DNA of 64,000 nucleotides from G965212025 sp965237985 (GTDB lineage Bacteria > Pseudomonadota > Gammaproteobacteria > Poriferisulfidales > Oxydemutatoraceae): contig OZ250161.1 of the NCBI GenBank assembly GCA_965237985.1, positions 930,001-994,000 on the forward strand, written 5' to 3'. Below, piece by piece: positions 8,409 to 17,265 of the stretch. Numbering within the stretch: position 1 is the first letter of the stretch; each line of letters opens with the position of its first letter. Under the pieces are notes generated by a model. The model saw nothing but the letters and a program-made list of their open reading frames with translations. It was not told the DNA's origin and did no database searches. A program made the translations under genes and the position numbers.

Positions 8409-10019
8409 TCAGGGAATGATGTGTGGCGCAATAAAAACCAACAGTTCTCTGGTGTCCTTTGCGTGCCGTTTTCTGCCGAACAGATTGCCAATAATAGGGA
8501 TCTTGCCAAGTATGGGCACGTAGGTATGAGAGTCGTTCTCGGTTTTGAAAAATATGCCGCCGATAATGACCACGGAATTGTTTTTTGCCAGCAGTCTGGT
8601 GCGTATTTCGCGGCGGCTGATGGGTGGGTTGCTGATTCTTTTGTCGACGGTGTCTTTGCTGACGGCAACGTCCAATATCATTTTCTCGGCATCGATGATG
8701 CTTGGGGTGACTGACAGGCGTATACCCGCCTGCTTGAATTCTGTGCGCGTGCCTTGGTCAGAAACCGTAACATAAGGCACCTCGTCGCCTTGAAAAATCA
8801 TGGCCTCCTGGTTATTCAAAGTGTAAATCTTTGGGCTGGAAATGATTTTTGTTTTGCCTTCCCGTTCCAAGGCGGTCAATTCCAGTTTCAAACGACGTCG
8901 ATCCAGCAAGACCCCCAGCCCCCAGACGGGAGCTTCAACGGCCGCATTTACAATCAGATTGCGGTGATCACCAAGGGTCAGAGGTCCATCGCCGTCCAGA
9001 TTGCCACCGGCCGTGCCCGTAAGGTAAAAATTTTCCGATCCCTCCCGTTTTTTGTACCCTAGACGTGCCCCCAGCTTGTATTCAAAATCTTCTCCTGCTT
9101 CCACGATATACGCTTCGATCAAAATTTGCTTGGGGGGAACATCGGTTTTCGCAATCACGGCGGCCACGATTGCCAGCTCTTTTGCTTTTCCTTTAGCAAT
9201 CAGGGAACGAGTCGGAACATCCACAGCGACCTGCAAAGTGTTTTCCTTGTTTTTGCCACCAAAAAGGGAGAGCAGGGTCTTGCGCATAAGCGTGGGATCA
9301 CTGTGCCTGAGTCGAAACAACTCGGCATGGAGTTCGTCGCTGCCCGGCAATGTGATGTGCTGCCCCGCGGACAGAGATTTCTTTTCAGCATGCGTCGTGA
9401 CATGAACCACACCTCGGCTTTCCCAGCTATGCAGGTTCAGCATATCCATAACAGAAGCAAACACGTCTCGCCATGGGACAAGATGCAGACGCAACGACAG
9501 GCGTTTCTCCGATACCTTTTCGCTCAGCACCATGTTGGTTTTCACTAAAAACGCGAGTGCCCGTAGCGCCACGTCAGCAGGAACATCCTGTAGAAACAGG
9601 GATATTGGTGGGCCGCCGTGCCGGGGCTGTTCTACTTTCGATTGTTCGGACAACTTGATTCTTTCCGGAGTAGCGAAACTATCTGGTGGAACAGACTTTC
9701 GATTGATCCCGAACAGAAGTTTCAGTTTTTTTTCTTGTTTGAATCGTCGTTTCACGATCTTTTTTGGCTGCCGCGTTTTCCGTTCCATGGGGACTTCCTG
9801 ATCACCAGACTTTTCTTGTTCCGTACGCACCTTTTTTGCCGGTTCACTGCTGATCACGATCAGTTTTTCCGGCCGCACCTCTATGGGAATGCGCAAACAC
9901 CCGAACAGGCAAAAAACCACTGTGGCAATTGCGAAAGCGAAGCTGGAATAGAAGTGAAAAACGGGTGGCTTGCAAGCCCCGATGGTTCGTTTCAAGCAGT
10001 AGTCACGGTATTGGTACAT
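8409..10019 (-). CDS. pilQ: PilQ/GspD-type secretin
   Basis: An outer-membrane secretin through which the pilus or pseudopilus extends. The 536-residue chain has one hydrophobic N-terminal segment (about 22-42), a Lys/Arg-rich linker to about 120, a STN/N0-like domain near 145-205 (ISLFLQDVPADVALRALAF), an N1-type domain, and the secretin core from about 310 (QILIEAYIVEAGED) to the C-terminal FVAPHII-like end (VFIAPHIIP). The AMIN domains of typical PilQ are absent, so the protein is short. It follows pilP by 15 bases. The operon order assigns it to the pilMNOPQ arrangement rather than to a classical gsp cluster. Confidence 0.9.
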   Translation of the reverse strand: MYQYRDYCLKRTIGACKPPVFHFYSSFAFAIATVVFCLFGCLRIPIEVRPEKLIVISSEPAKKVRTEQEKSGDQEVPMERKTRQPKKIVKRRFKQEKKLKLLFGINRKSVPPDSFATPERIKLSEQSKVEQPRHGGPPISLFLQDVPADVALRALAFLVKTNMVLSEKVSEKRLSLRLHLVPWRDVFASVMDMLNLHSWESRGVVHVTTHAEKKSLSAGQHITLPGSDELHAELFRLRHSDPTLMRKTLLSLFGGKNKENTLQVAVDVPTRSLIAKGKAKELAIVAAVIAKTDVPPKQILIEAYIVEAGEDFEYKLGARLGYKKREGSENFYLTGTAGGNLDGDGPLTLGDHRNLIVNAAVEAPVWGLGVLLDRRRLKLELTALEREGKTKIISSPKIYTLNNQEAMIFQGDEVPYVTVSDQGTRTEFKQAGIRLSVTPSIIDAEKMILDVAVSKDTVDKRISNPPISRREIRTRLLAKNNSVVIIGGIFFKTENDSHTYVPILGKIPIIGNLFGRKRHAKDTRELLVFIAPHIIP

Positions 10020-10034
10020 TGCCGAGCAGCCCCC

Positions 10035-10385
10035 CTAAAAAAATACGCGGGGGATGTTCAATTGATGAATTCTTCCATTGTGTCTGGCGAGAATTCTTTG
10101 CCAGCCAAGCTCGACGATTTCAATGCCTTCATTCCCCAGCATGTCGCCGTTGCTCACAACGTGAAAATGACCTTGGCTGGTTTTCAGCACGGCGATCAGG
10201 CGCCCTTGGATTCCCATTATTCCGACCACCATGATCCCTAAAGCCTGTACCGGGTGGTTTTCCAGCTGTTGGGCTGTTTGATTTTCAGACTGGGGACTGA
10301 AAGGATCATCAACTGCTGTTGCCGGCATGAAACTCAATGCCAGAACCGGGCCCGAAAAATATCGGAAAAATTTATTGCAATACAC
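10035..10385 (-). CDS. pilP: PilP-like inner-membrane pilus assembly protein
   Basis: A 116-residue protein matching the PilP pattern: signal-like N-terminus, DPFSP block near residue 27, then a small beta domain with GDMLGNEGIEIVELGWQRI. PilP links the PilNO inner-membrane complex to the secretin. Standard PilP is a lipoprotein, but the only N-terminal Cys here (Cys3) is not in a lipobox, so it may be secreted or membrane-anchored instead. The start overlaps the pilO 3' end by about 14 bases. It is shorter than typical PilP (about 175), so a reduced version is likely. Confidence 0.8.
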   Translation of the reverse strand: MYCNKFFRYFSGPVLALSFMPATAVDDPFSPQSENQTAQQLENHPVQALGIMVVGIMGIQGRLIAVLKTSQGHFHVVSNGDMLGNEGIEIVELGWQRILARHNGRIHQLNIPRVFF

Positions 10386-10944
10386 TTTTTCGTCGGAACA
10401 TCGTGAAATTCAGGTGCATTTCGGGTTCCGATTTGCCTGGGCGAGTTTCTATGCGCTCTTCATGGATTTGTATTTTGTGAAACTCGTTTGCAATCCGTTC
10501 CCGAAAAACCAGGTAGTCCCGCCACTTGCCTGTCAACGATAATTGCGTGCCTAGATGTATCAGGGCATCTGTCTCTCCAGACTCATCCGGATCTATGCGC
10601 GGAAGTGGTGTTTCGTACTTCAATTTTTCTAGACGCAAGCCAGAGGATACAGCCAGCTCATAAAGTCGTTTCTGGGTTTTATGAAGCGGGACGTTTGCAG
10701 ACAAACGGTGCATGCCCGCGTCAGTCATTGCCGCAGTCTCAGAAAGTGCATTTTTTGTTTGCGTCAGGCGCGCCCGAAGACTTGCGTGTGTCGCGGATGA
10801 AGCGCTCGCTTCGGCAAGCGAGTCGCGATGTTTCGCATTGCTGAAAAACAGAGGAGTTATGACTGCCAACAGGTAAAGCGCGCTGAGCGCAAACAGGAAC
10901 AACAAAGCCAGGAGGCGCGGTTTTATCTGAGAGGTTTTTTTCAC
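10372..10944 (-). CDS. pilO: PilO-like inner-membrane pilus assembly protein
   Basis: A 190-residue bitopic protein: one transmembrane helix at about 13-34, a helical/coiled-coil stretch to about 90 (THASLRARLTQTKNALSETA), then a ferredoxin-like periplasmic domain. Position between pilN and pilP, size and topology all fit PilO, which dimerises with PilN in the periplasm. The ATG overlaps the pilN stop by four bases (ATGA), indicating tight translational coupling. Sequence motifs alone are weak for this family, so the name rests mainly on operon context and topology. Confidence 0.8.
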   Translation of the reverse strand: MKKTSQIKPRLLALLFLFALSALYLLAVITPLFFSNAKHRDSLAEASASSATHASLRARLTQTKNALSETAAMTDAGMHRLSANVPLHKTQKRLYELAVSSGLRLEKLKYETPLPRIDPDESGETDALIHLGTQLSLTGKWRDYLVFRERIANEFHKIQIHEERIETRPGKSEPEMHLNFTMFRRKSVLQ

Positions 10945-11876
10945 AACGACGGTCCCGGAATGTCCTGAAATCTCCCTCGAACCCGGAATGACATATTTCC
11001 CGTTTTTTGTGTGAGGGTTCTGGTTTTGACTGCCATATTTTCCAGCACGGCCTGTTTGATGGTTTTTTCTTTTTCCAGATTTTCAATGAAGACATTCAGA
11101 ATTGAGTGGTTTTCAGCGACACCGACGATTTTGAAATCACCTTCCCGCAGTAACAGAGATCTGAACCACAGCCCCTGAGGCGCGGCTTTGCTTAATAACT
11201 TGAGTCGTGCATTTCCTACTGTGCGTTTTGTTTCTAGACGGGTGATGTTTTGCAATTTTTCACGATCTGAACCGAGCTCGAGTTCTCGGTTCGCCAGTGT
11301 GGTTTCCATACTGGCAAGCTGAGTCTGCGTATGGCTTAGTTGTTCAAGTTGCGTCGCCAGTTTCGCATTTTCATCAAGCAGCAACTGGTGAATTCCCGCG
11401 CAGGTTCCGAGCATGATGGTTGCAACAGATGCCAGGGGTGCAAAATGTCTGTTCCAGGAATCACTGCTATTTTCATTCGGAGAGAAATTGAGGCATGGCA
11501 ACTGCGACTGGAAAAATGTCCATTTACGACTTTTCCGGTGTGTGGCGGAGATGGCCGCCAGCATCGGGCGGGAAATATTCCGGGTCCCTTCGGTGAAAAC
11601 ATTTTGTGTGCGTTTATCAGGATGGACGATTCGCAATACCAGTTTTGGCAGGCTTGCATTCAGGACGGAAGACCAATCACCAAGTGGAACATTCAAAAGG
11701 AATATCTTGACTTCCACGTTTTGGTTTGGTGCTTCGTGAAGGAAGAAGTTTTCGATTTCTTCGGCCATTTTTTTCAGAAAATATGTATCAGGATCCTGAC
11801 CAAAAAAAAATTGAGTGCGCTGTCTTGCGGCACACAACGCACCCGAATTTCTGAGGATTGAACACTGACCAGGCAC
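10941..11876 (-). CDS. pilN: PilM C-terminal half plus PilN, in -1 frame
   Basis: The frame runs on from the PilM-like gene after a 9-T tract (11802-11810). Its first about 130 residues look like the rest of the actin-like PilM domain. Then come a transmembrane helix (about 145-165, APLASVATIMLGTCAG), a coiled coil (LATQLEQLSHTQTQLASMETTL) and a PilN-like periplasmic domain ending FRVRGRFQDIPG. No independent PilN start with a good ribosome site is evident; internal ATGs lie at 11768 and 11564. Adding one T, or a -1 slip in the T run, gives a single protein of about 500 residues with PilM-PilN (GspL-like) layout. Whether it is made by slippage, is a pseudogene or reflects a sequencing error cannot be settled here. 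Confidence 0.7.
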   Translation of the reverse strand: MPGQCSILRNSGALCAARQRTQFFFGQDPDTYFLKKMAEEIENFFLHEAPNQNVEVKIFLLNVPLGDWSSVLNASLPKLVLRIVHPDKRTQNVFTEGTRNISRPMLAAISATHRKSRKWTFFQSQLPCLNFSPNENSSDSWNRHFAPLASVATIMLGTCAGIHQLLLDENAKLATQLEQLSHTQTQLASMETTLANRELELGSDREKLQNITRLETKRTVGNARLKLLSKAAPQGLWFRSLLLREGDFKIVGVAENHSILNVFIENLEKEKTIKQAVLENMAVKTRTLTQKTGNMSFRVRGRFQDIPGPSL

Positions 11877-12442
11877 ATCCCCGCCGGATCAGGGAGGATC
11901 CATTGGCACGGAGATTTTTCAAAAAGTCCCGCTAAAAACTCCAGACAGACCACCGAGGTCCTGGAAATTTTTATACCCAAATATTTCGCAACCTGTTTGT
12001 AAAAATCCACATAACGCCGTTCTGCCGCACAAAGAAAAAGAGCCAGGCGCCCATCGTTGTGGCCAAGTTGTGTCCATTTCAAAACGAAATTTCCGGGTTC
12101 AATGCTGAGATGCTCACGCCAGAAACTATGCTGCGACAAAAGTCTGCGTATTTCCCGAGTGCCCATGAATGGCAGGGCAACGGTGGCAAAACGACATTGG
12201 TCGGCAGCCAGCGAAAACACACACGTGCCTGCCTGCATGGCGTGGCGACGAAACAGGTGACTCAAAGTTTGGGCACTGTGCCTGGCAAAGGAGCTTGACC
12301 AGGCATCATCTGGCACCGTCAACGTGCATCCACCAGTTTTTAGTATGCCGGAGTACAGTCGCTGAGCAAAAAAGACGCCCTGCTCGGATATGCCAATGCC
12401 CACTGGCTTTTGTTTCAGTCGATTCGCAAGGCTCCTCACCAT
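11774..12442 (-). CDS. pilM: PilM-like actin-fold protein, N-terminal half
   Basis: A 222-residue frame matching the first part of PilM (full PilM about 350): an early beta strand VGIGISEQGVFFAQR and the block MGTREIRRLLSQHSFW, as in PilM/GspL where this domain binds PilN and the motor ATPase. The ATG at 12442 overlaps the end of the pilT repeat array. The frame closes soon after a run of nine T on the minus strand (11802-11810), and the missing half continues in the -1 frame. Its first about 27 codons are also present in the tandem copies upstream. Confidence 0.75.
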   Translation of the reverse strand: MVRSLANRLKQKPVGIGISEQGVFFAQRLYSGILKTGGCTLTVPDDAWSSSFARHSAQTLSHLFRRHAMQAGTCVFSLAADQCRFATVALPFMGTREIRRLLSQHSFWREHLSIEPGNFVLKWTQLGHNDGRLALFLCAAERRYVDFYKQVAKYLGIKISRTSVVCLEFLAGLFEKSPCQWILPDPAGMCLVSVQSSEIRVRCVPQDSALNFFLVRILIHIF

Positions 12443-13577
12443 GGCACTGCCTGCTCAGCGGTGATTTCCTCACGATCAAGCAGCTTGCCAACTGCTTTTT
12501 CCATGCTGCTCATCTGTTGCGTACCGGAGACTTGCATCAAGTCTGGCAACTGATACAGGCGCTCTTCCGAATGAGCCTGCGAATTGCCGGGTTGGCGTAC
12601 AGGCGCCGGGCAAAAAAGACGCCCTGCTCGGATATGCCAATGCCCACTGGCTTTTGTTTCAGTCGATTCGCAAGGCTCCTCACCATGGCACTGCCTGCTC
12701 AGCGGTGATTTCCTCACGATCAAGCAGCTTGCCAACTGCTTTTTCCATGCTGCTCATCTGTTGCGTACCGGAGACTTGCATCAAGTCTGGCAACTGATAC
12801 AGGCGCTCTTCCGAATGAGCCTGCGAATTGCCGGGTTGGCGTACAGTCGCTGAGCAAAAAAGACGCCCTGCTCGGATATGCCAATGCCCACTGGCTTTTG
12901 TTTCAGTCGATTCGCAAGGCTCCTCACCATGGCACTGCCTTCTCAGCGGTGATTTCCCCACGTTCAAGCAGCTTGCCAACTGCTTTTTCCATGCTGCTCA
13001 TCTGTTGCGTACCGGAAACTTGCATCAAGTCTGGCAACTGATACAGGCGATCTTCCGAATGAGCCTGCGAATTGCCGGGTTGGCGTACAGTCGCCGGGCA
13101 AAAAGGACGTCCTGCTCGGATATGCCAATGCCCACCGGTTTTTGTTTCAGCCGATTCGCAAGGCTCCTCACCATGGCACTACCTGCTCAGCGGTGATTTC
13201 CCCACGCTCAAGCAGCTTGCCAACTGCTTTTTCCATGCTGCTCATCTGTTGCGTACCGGAGACTTGCATCAAGTTTGGCAACTGATACAGGCAATCTTCC
13301 CGAATGAGCCTGCGAATTGCCGGGTTGGCGTACAGTCGCCGGGCAAAAAGGACGTCCTGCTCGGATCTGTCAATGGCTACCGGTTTTTGTTTCAGCCGAT
13401 TCGCAAGGCTCCTCACCATGGCACTGCCTGCTCAGCGGCGATTTCCCCACGCTCAAGCAGCTTGCCAACTGCTTTTTCCATGCTGCTCATCTGTTGCGTA
13501 CCGGAGACTTGCATCAAGTTTGGCAACTGATACAGGCGATCTTCCCGAACGAGGGTGCGAATTGCCGGGGTGACGTG
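12355..13577. repeat. five-copy 244-bp tandem array of pilT end plus pilM start
   Basis: Five units spaced 244, 244, 244 and 245 bases apart (marker GCAAAAAAGACG or its variant at 12366, 12610, 12854, 13098, 13343). Each unit holds the last about 50 codons of pilT, its stop, and the first about 27 codons of pilM. The junction joins pilM sequence after the codons for RRLY to the pilT AIRxLIRE motif. The outer copies are the true pilT end (right) and the true pilM start (left). Internal copies carry small substitutions and a 1-base indel. Confidence 0.93.
13168..13419 (-). CDS. chimeric mini-ORF: PilM N-terminus joined to PilT C-terminus
   Basis: Within the repeat array, the unit next to the intact pilT keeps an open frame of 83 codons. 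It starts with the PilM leader MVRSLANRLKQKP and continues in frame into the PilT tail with AIRRLIRE, LMQVSGTQQMSSMEKAV and EQVVPW. The other three internal units have lost one base at the junction and are out of frame, so their products would be shorter or different. The start overlaps the pilT stop region exactly as the authentic pilM start does in its own copy. Translation is possible, but a function is not implied; it may be a duplication by-product. Confidence 0.35.
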   Translation of the reverse strand: MVRSLANRLKQKPVAIDRSEQDVLFARRLYANPAIRRLIREDCLYQLPNLMQVSGTQQMSSMEKAVGKLLERGEITAEQVVPW

Positions 13578-14432
13578 CAGAAATTCAAACGCTGCAATTC
13601 GCCCGTCGCCATTTTTCCGGGGCAACAGTTTCTGGTTGAGTAACAAGACAAGGCTGTCGGCAAGCCTGCTAAGGATTTCAGACCGCACAGAGTCGGGGAA
13701 AAGGCCGGCAAACCTGCTGAGTGCGGTGGTACACGCTCCGGCATGCAAAGTCGTCAATACCAAGTGACCGGTTTCGGCTGCGGTCAAAGTCAATCTCGCT
13801 GTTTCCGGGTCCCTGATTTCGCCAACCAGAATGGCATCTGGGTCTTCGCGCAGGGCAACACGCAGAGCCGAAGCGAAATCGCGAGTGTCTGTTCCAACTT
13901 CACGTTGGGAAATGACTGAATGCGTTGACTGGAACCGGTGCTCAATGGGATCTTCGATGGTCAACAAATGTATTGTGCGTTGCGAGAGCAGATACTCAAG
14001 CAACGAAACCAATGTAGTAGACTTGCCGCATCCTGTAGGGCCAGTAATGACTACCAGGCCGGTAGAAAACAGCATGGAGCGTAAAGCCGCCGTAGGCAGA
14101 CCAAGCTGCTCCACATCCGGCACCACTGCGTTGATTTTTCGCAAAACAAAGGCCGGGTTTCCGTTTTCAAAATAATAGTTGGCTCGAAACCGGAATGCTC
14201 CGAGTTCAAAGGTGGTGTCTACGGAGCGTTCCGATTGCCAGCGTTTTTTGATTGCCGGGGGCAGGTGAAGGGAAACAAATTGTTCCAATGTTTCGCGACT
14301 GCACGGTAGCTGTTTGCTGATTGCCAGCTTGCCATCTTTCCTGAAGGCGGGGGGCAGCCCGACATGCAAATGGATATCGGACACGCCGGGTTCCCCAGCC
14401 AGTTCCATGATTTCATTTTGCAAAGCGTTCAT
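13413..14432 (-). CDS. pilT: PilT-type pilus retraction ATPase
   Basis: A hexameric motor for type IV pilus retraction. With the ATG at 14432 it is 339 residues, matching PilT; an in-frame ATG at 14471 adds 13 unlikely residues. Motifs: N-terminal SDIHLHVGLPP, Walker A GPTGCGKST at about 131-139, Asp box TIEDPIEH, Walker B ILVGEIRDPET, His box TGHLVLTTLHAG, and the retraction motif AIRTLVRE near the C-terminus (AIRNLIRE in most PilT). No zinc motif, as expected. It is the first gene before pilM, but usually PilT is unlinked to pilMNOPQ, so this arrangement is unusual. Its 3' end is repeated downstream. Confidence 0.94.
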   Translation of the reverse strand: MNALQNEIMELAGEPGVSDIHLHVGLPPAFRKDGKLAISKQLPCSRETLEQFVSLHLPPAIKKRWQSERSVDTTFELGAFRFRANYYFENGNPAFVLRKINAVVPDVEQLGLPTAALRSMLFSTGLVVITGPTGCGKSTTLVSLLEYLLSQRTIHLLTIEDPIEHRFQSTHSVISQREVGTDTRDFASALRVALREDPDAILVGEIRDPETARLTLTAAETGHLVLTTLHAGACTTALSRFAGLFPDSVRSEILSRLADSLVLLLNQKLLPRKNGDGRIAAFEFLHVTPAIRTLVREDRLYQLPNLMQVSGTQQMSSMEKAVGKLLERGEIAAEQAVPW

Positions 14433-14492
14433 TGCTTTTGGTTTCCGGGTTCCGTGTTTTTCTTTCAGCATATGGATTTACAATGACGGTAT

Positions 14493-14576
14493 GCCGAGGT
14501 GGCGAAATCGGTAGACGCGCCGGACTCAAAATCCGGTGGGGTTAAACCCGTGTGGGTTCAAGTCCCACCCTCGGTA
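14493..14576 (+). tRNA. tRNA-Leu (CAA)
   Basis: An 84-base cloverleaf with a long variable arm. Acceptor GCCGAGG pairs with CCTCGGT (the first pair is G-U). The anticodon stem CCGGA/TCCGG encloses loop CTCAAAA with anticodon CAA. The T arm contains GTTCAAGTC. CCA is not encoded. It lies just upstream of the divergent pilT start. Confidence 0.95.
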
Positions 14577-14780
14577 TAGCTTTCACGCCGCTTAATTTTT
14601 GGGTGGTGCCTGGCTGAGGAAGCGCTTGTTGCGACGGGTTGCCCGTTCTGGTGTATCAGCGTCACGATTGATGGTCGCGACACACTGGAAACAACCTTCT
14701 GTTTTCCAGGAAAGTATGAGCCCCGAGCAGGAGGCATATGGGTGGATTGGTGGCAGGCACTGTTATACTGCCCGCCGGTC

Positions 14781-14854
14781 GCCCCCGTAACTCAGCCGGA
14801 TAGAGTGCAGACCTCCTAAGTCTGAAGTCGCAGGTTCAAATCCTGCCGGGGGCG
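14781..14854 (+). tRNA. tRNA-Arg (CCT)
   Basis: A 74-base cloverleaf. Acceptor GCCCCCG pairs fully with CGGGGGC. The anticodon stem CAGAC/GTCTG encloses loop CTCCTAA with anticodon CCT, reading AGG. The T arm is GCAGG TTCAAAT CCTGC. CCA is not encoded; the discriminator base is G. Confidence 0.95.
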
Positions 14855-16035
14855 CTGGTTCGTTCTCAATATCTGGAAAGAGTGCGTGCCAGAGTTGAAC
14901 TCAGGAGCAGATGACGGTCGGCGGCAGTGTGGGCAAGAGAAAGCTCCATCATCTGATTCAGGGTCTTCAGTCCCTGGTGCGAAACCACCTGTGGTCGACG
15001 TTGCAATGATGATTTGGATCACGGTTCGTTGAAGCTACGTGCGACGGAAACCCCGCGTCAGACAGTTTGCTTTTGTTGTTGCTGGTGCATTGGCAATTGC
15101 AGCTTCATTTTTTCGGTCGGACACAAAGCCTGCTGGAGTAAATGCCAGAAATCTGTCTGAATAGGTTTTCTGCTGATAACGTGGGTTTTTTATATTTGTG
15201 GTCCGGTCGTGCAGCAGCCGGAGGCTACTTAAAAAGAATCAATTGGTTGTGTGGTACATGGTTGGCAAAAAACACTTCCTGACCCTGCTTAATGATTTGT
15301 ATTCGCTGAGTTGAGCTATCCGCTGCCTGGACTCGGACAGAGCGCATGGCGAGGGTCGGAATATAGGAATTGTTCCGGCGGCAGCCAGAGAAAGTTCGCT
15401 GAATTTTTCCGGATCTATGGTTTGAACTGCGATGACGGGTTCGGAGCAGAACGAGGAAACACGGGGCCAACACGGGCTTGCCATGATCGAGTGCTTTATG
15501 TCGCACTATGGTCTGCAGGAGAAGTACGCGACGAACAGGGAAACGAGGGTCATCCTGGAACACGACATGATGTTCACGGAACCATTAGCAAAGTTCAGGT
15601 TTCGGAATTCACTGTGCGGCATCCAGATATGTGGCACGGAACCGGGACAAGCCCATGGCTGGCTGTTTGATAAACAAGTCATGCAGATAGATGAAATCCA
15701 TTGCCCGTGGTCAATCATTCATGCGTACAGGAGCTTTATGCTATAAACCAGAAAGGAGGTCAAAAATGACCACGCGCCTCCCGAAAAGAATTGCTTGTGC
15801 CAGCAGAACGGTGCCCTCGAACCGCGATTATTCATTGTCTCGCTTATCGTCCCAGGCTCTTGGCAGAAAAACGCAGTGAATTCGCAGTTGCAGTCAGTGC
15901 CTTGGAAAACTGAAATCTGGACCGGTAATTTGTAAATCCTAAACGAGCATCGCCAAACCGAAAACTGTCGCCTGCGATCGCTCGTGTCGAGTCAAAGGCA
16001 CAGCGACCCAAGGGTTTGACAACCGACTTGTTCAA
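14855..16035. other. decayed intergenic stretch without a confident gene
   Basis: No recognisable intact gene. On the minus strand at 15225-15563 two overlapping frames look partly coding (one reads RSVRVQAADSSTQRIQIIKQGQEVFF, split by a frame change), which may be the remnant of a gene that once followed tyrS. The only well-started frame is the short one at 15766-15879. Confidence 0.5.
15766..15879 (+). CDS. possible small ORF, 37 aa
   Basis: A 37-codon frame with an excellent ribosome binding site, AAAGGAGGTCAAAA directly before the ATG. The product is basic (MTTRLPKRIACASRTVPSN and on) with no recognisable family. Given the decay around it, this could be the 5' remnant of a lost gene whose translation signals survive, or a genuine small protein. 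There is no other support. Confidence 0.3.
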   Translation: MTTRLPKRIACASRTVPSNRDYSLSRLSSQALGRKTQ

Positions 16036-17265
16036 TCAGGTACCGTCCGAGGGTGGGAAGGCCGCATCTATTTTAAGCGTCACCTGCATGCTGCGTCGCT
16101 TGCCTACCTGGTAAAGATTGCTGCTCCCGGCTTTGATGCACAGGTACCGGTCGCCGACACGCGCACCATTGATGCGCACTCCACCCTGCTGCAAAGCGCG
16201 AATAGATTCAGAAGTCGAACGGGTCAAACCGATCATTTTTAGCAAAAACACCAGTGGAATTTCTGGGTCTGCGATTGTGACAGTACGGCATTCGCTGTCT
16301 TCCGGCATTTTGCCTTCACTGAAACGTGCATTGAACTCGCGGCGTGCCGCAAGTGCCACGGATACACTGTGAAAGCGCGCGGTGATTTCTTCTGCCAGGC
16401 CATATTTGACGATCATCGGGTTCAGTCCATCCCGCACCTGTTTTTTGCTTTCTTCAATGCTGTCCTCCTTCCGGAAACTCAAAAGCTCCAGGTAGTCCCA
16501 CATCAGCGTATCTGGAATGGACATGAGCTGGCCAAACATTTTCTGGGGAGTGCTTTTCAGGGAAATGGAGTTCCCGAGAGACTTGGACATTTTCTTTTCT
16601 CCGTCCAGTCCCACAAGCAATGGCAAGGTTACGACCACCTGCGGGCGAAAGTTCCATTCTCTCTGCAAGCTTCGTCCCAACAACATATTAAAAAGCTGGT
16701 CACTGCCACCAACTTCGACATCTGCTTTCAACACCACGGAATCATATGCCTGAAAAAGCGGGTACAGGAACTCGTGCAAGGCAATCGGCGTCTCACTCGC
16801 GTATCGTTTACTGAAATCATTGCGTTCCAGCATTCTCGCCACGGTACTTAGACTCGCAAGTTTCACCACGTCTTTTGCTCCCAGCCCGCCCAGCCAGGAC
16901 GAATTGAAGGAAAATCGGGTTTTCTCCGGATCCAGAATTTGGCACGCCTGTTTTTGGTACCTGGCCGCATTTTCCCGTATCTCTTCAAGGGGAAGCGATG
17001 GACGACTGGTTTTCTGCCCACTTGGGTCACCAATTCCTGCTGTGAAATCTCCTACTACGAAATGCACGATGTGTCCTCGGACCTGGAACTGGCGGAGCTT
17101 GTTTATCAGCACGGTATGCCCCAAATGCAGATCCGGAGCCGTTGGATCGAAACCTGCTTTTATGACCAGCGGAGTAGAATTTTCCAGCAAACCAAGCAAC
17201 GCGTTTTCCGGGCTGACTGCTTCAATTCCCCGTAGTATTTCCGGCGTTGAATGATTCAGGGTCAC
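16036..17265 (-). CDS. tyrS: tyrosyl-tRNA synthetase
   Basis: Charges tRNA-Tyr in the cytosol. The 409-residue class I synthetase has its HIGH-type motif as HLGH at 47-50 and KMSKS at 225-229. The tyrosine pocket shows GGSDQLFNMLLGR. A C-terminal S4 RNA-binding domain lies at about 345-405 (IRALQQGGVRINGARVGD). The GFDPTAPDLHLGHTVL form belongs to the TyrZ-like branch common in proteobacteria rather than the E. coli TyrS branch. The start is GTG at 17265 with only a weak ribosome site. It stands alone: the repeats upstream and decayed DNA downstream are unrelated. Confidence 0.96.
   Translation of the reverse strand: MTLNHSTPEILRGIEAVSPENALLGLLENSTPLVIKAGFDPTAPDLHLGHTVLINKLRQFQVRGHIVHFVVGDFTAGIGDPSGQKTSRPSLPLEEIRENAARYQKQACQILDPEKTRFSFNSSWLGGLGAKDVVKLASLSTVARMLERNDFSKRYASETPIALHEFLYPLFQAYDSVVLKADVEVGGSDQLFNMLLGRSLQREWNFRPQVVVTLPLLVGLDGEKKMSKSLGNSISLKSTPQKMFGQLMSIPDTLMWDYLELLSFRKEDSIEESKKQVRDGLNPMIVKYGLAEEITARFHSVSVALAARREFNARFSEGKMPEDSECRTVTIADPEIPLVFLLKMIGLTRSTSESIRALQQGGVRINGARVGDRYLCIKAGSSNLYQVGKRRSMQVTLKIDAAFPPSDGT

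Noticed and set aside
12584..13643. Plus-strand frames through the pilT/pilM array
   Set aside because: They are antisense to the pilT and pilM coding sequence and repeat only because the DNA repeats.
14816..15022. Minus-strand frame ending RPRQDLNLRLQT
   Set aside because: This ending is the antisense translation of the tRNA-Arg gene, a common artefact.
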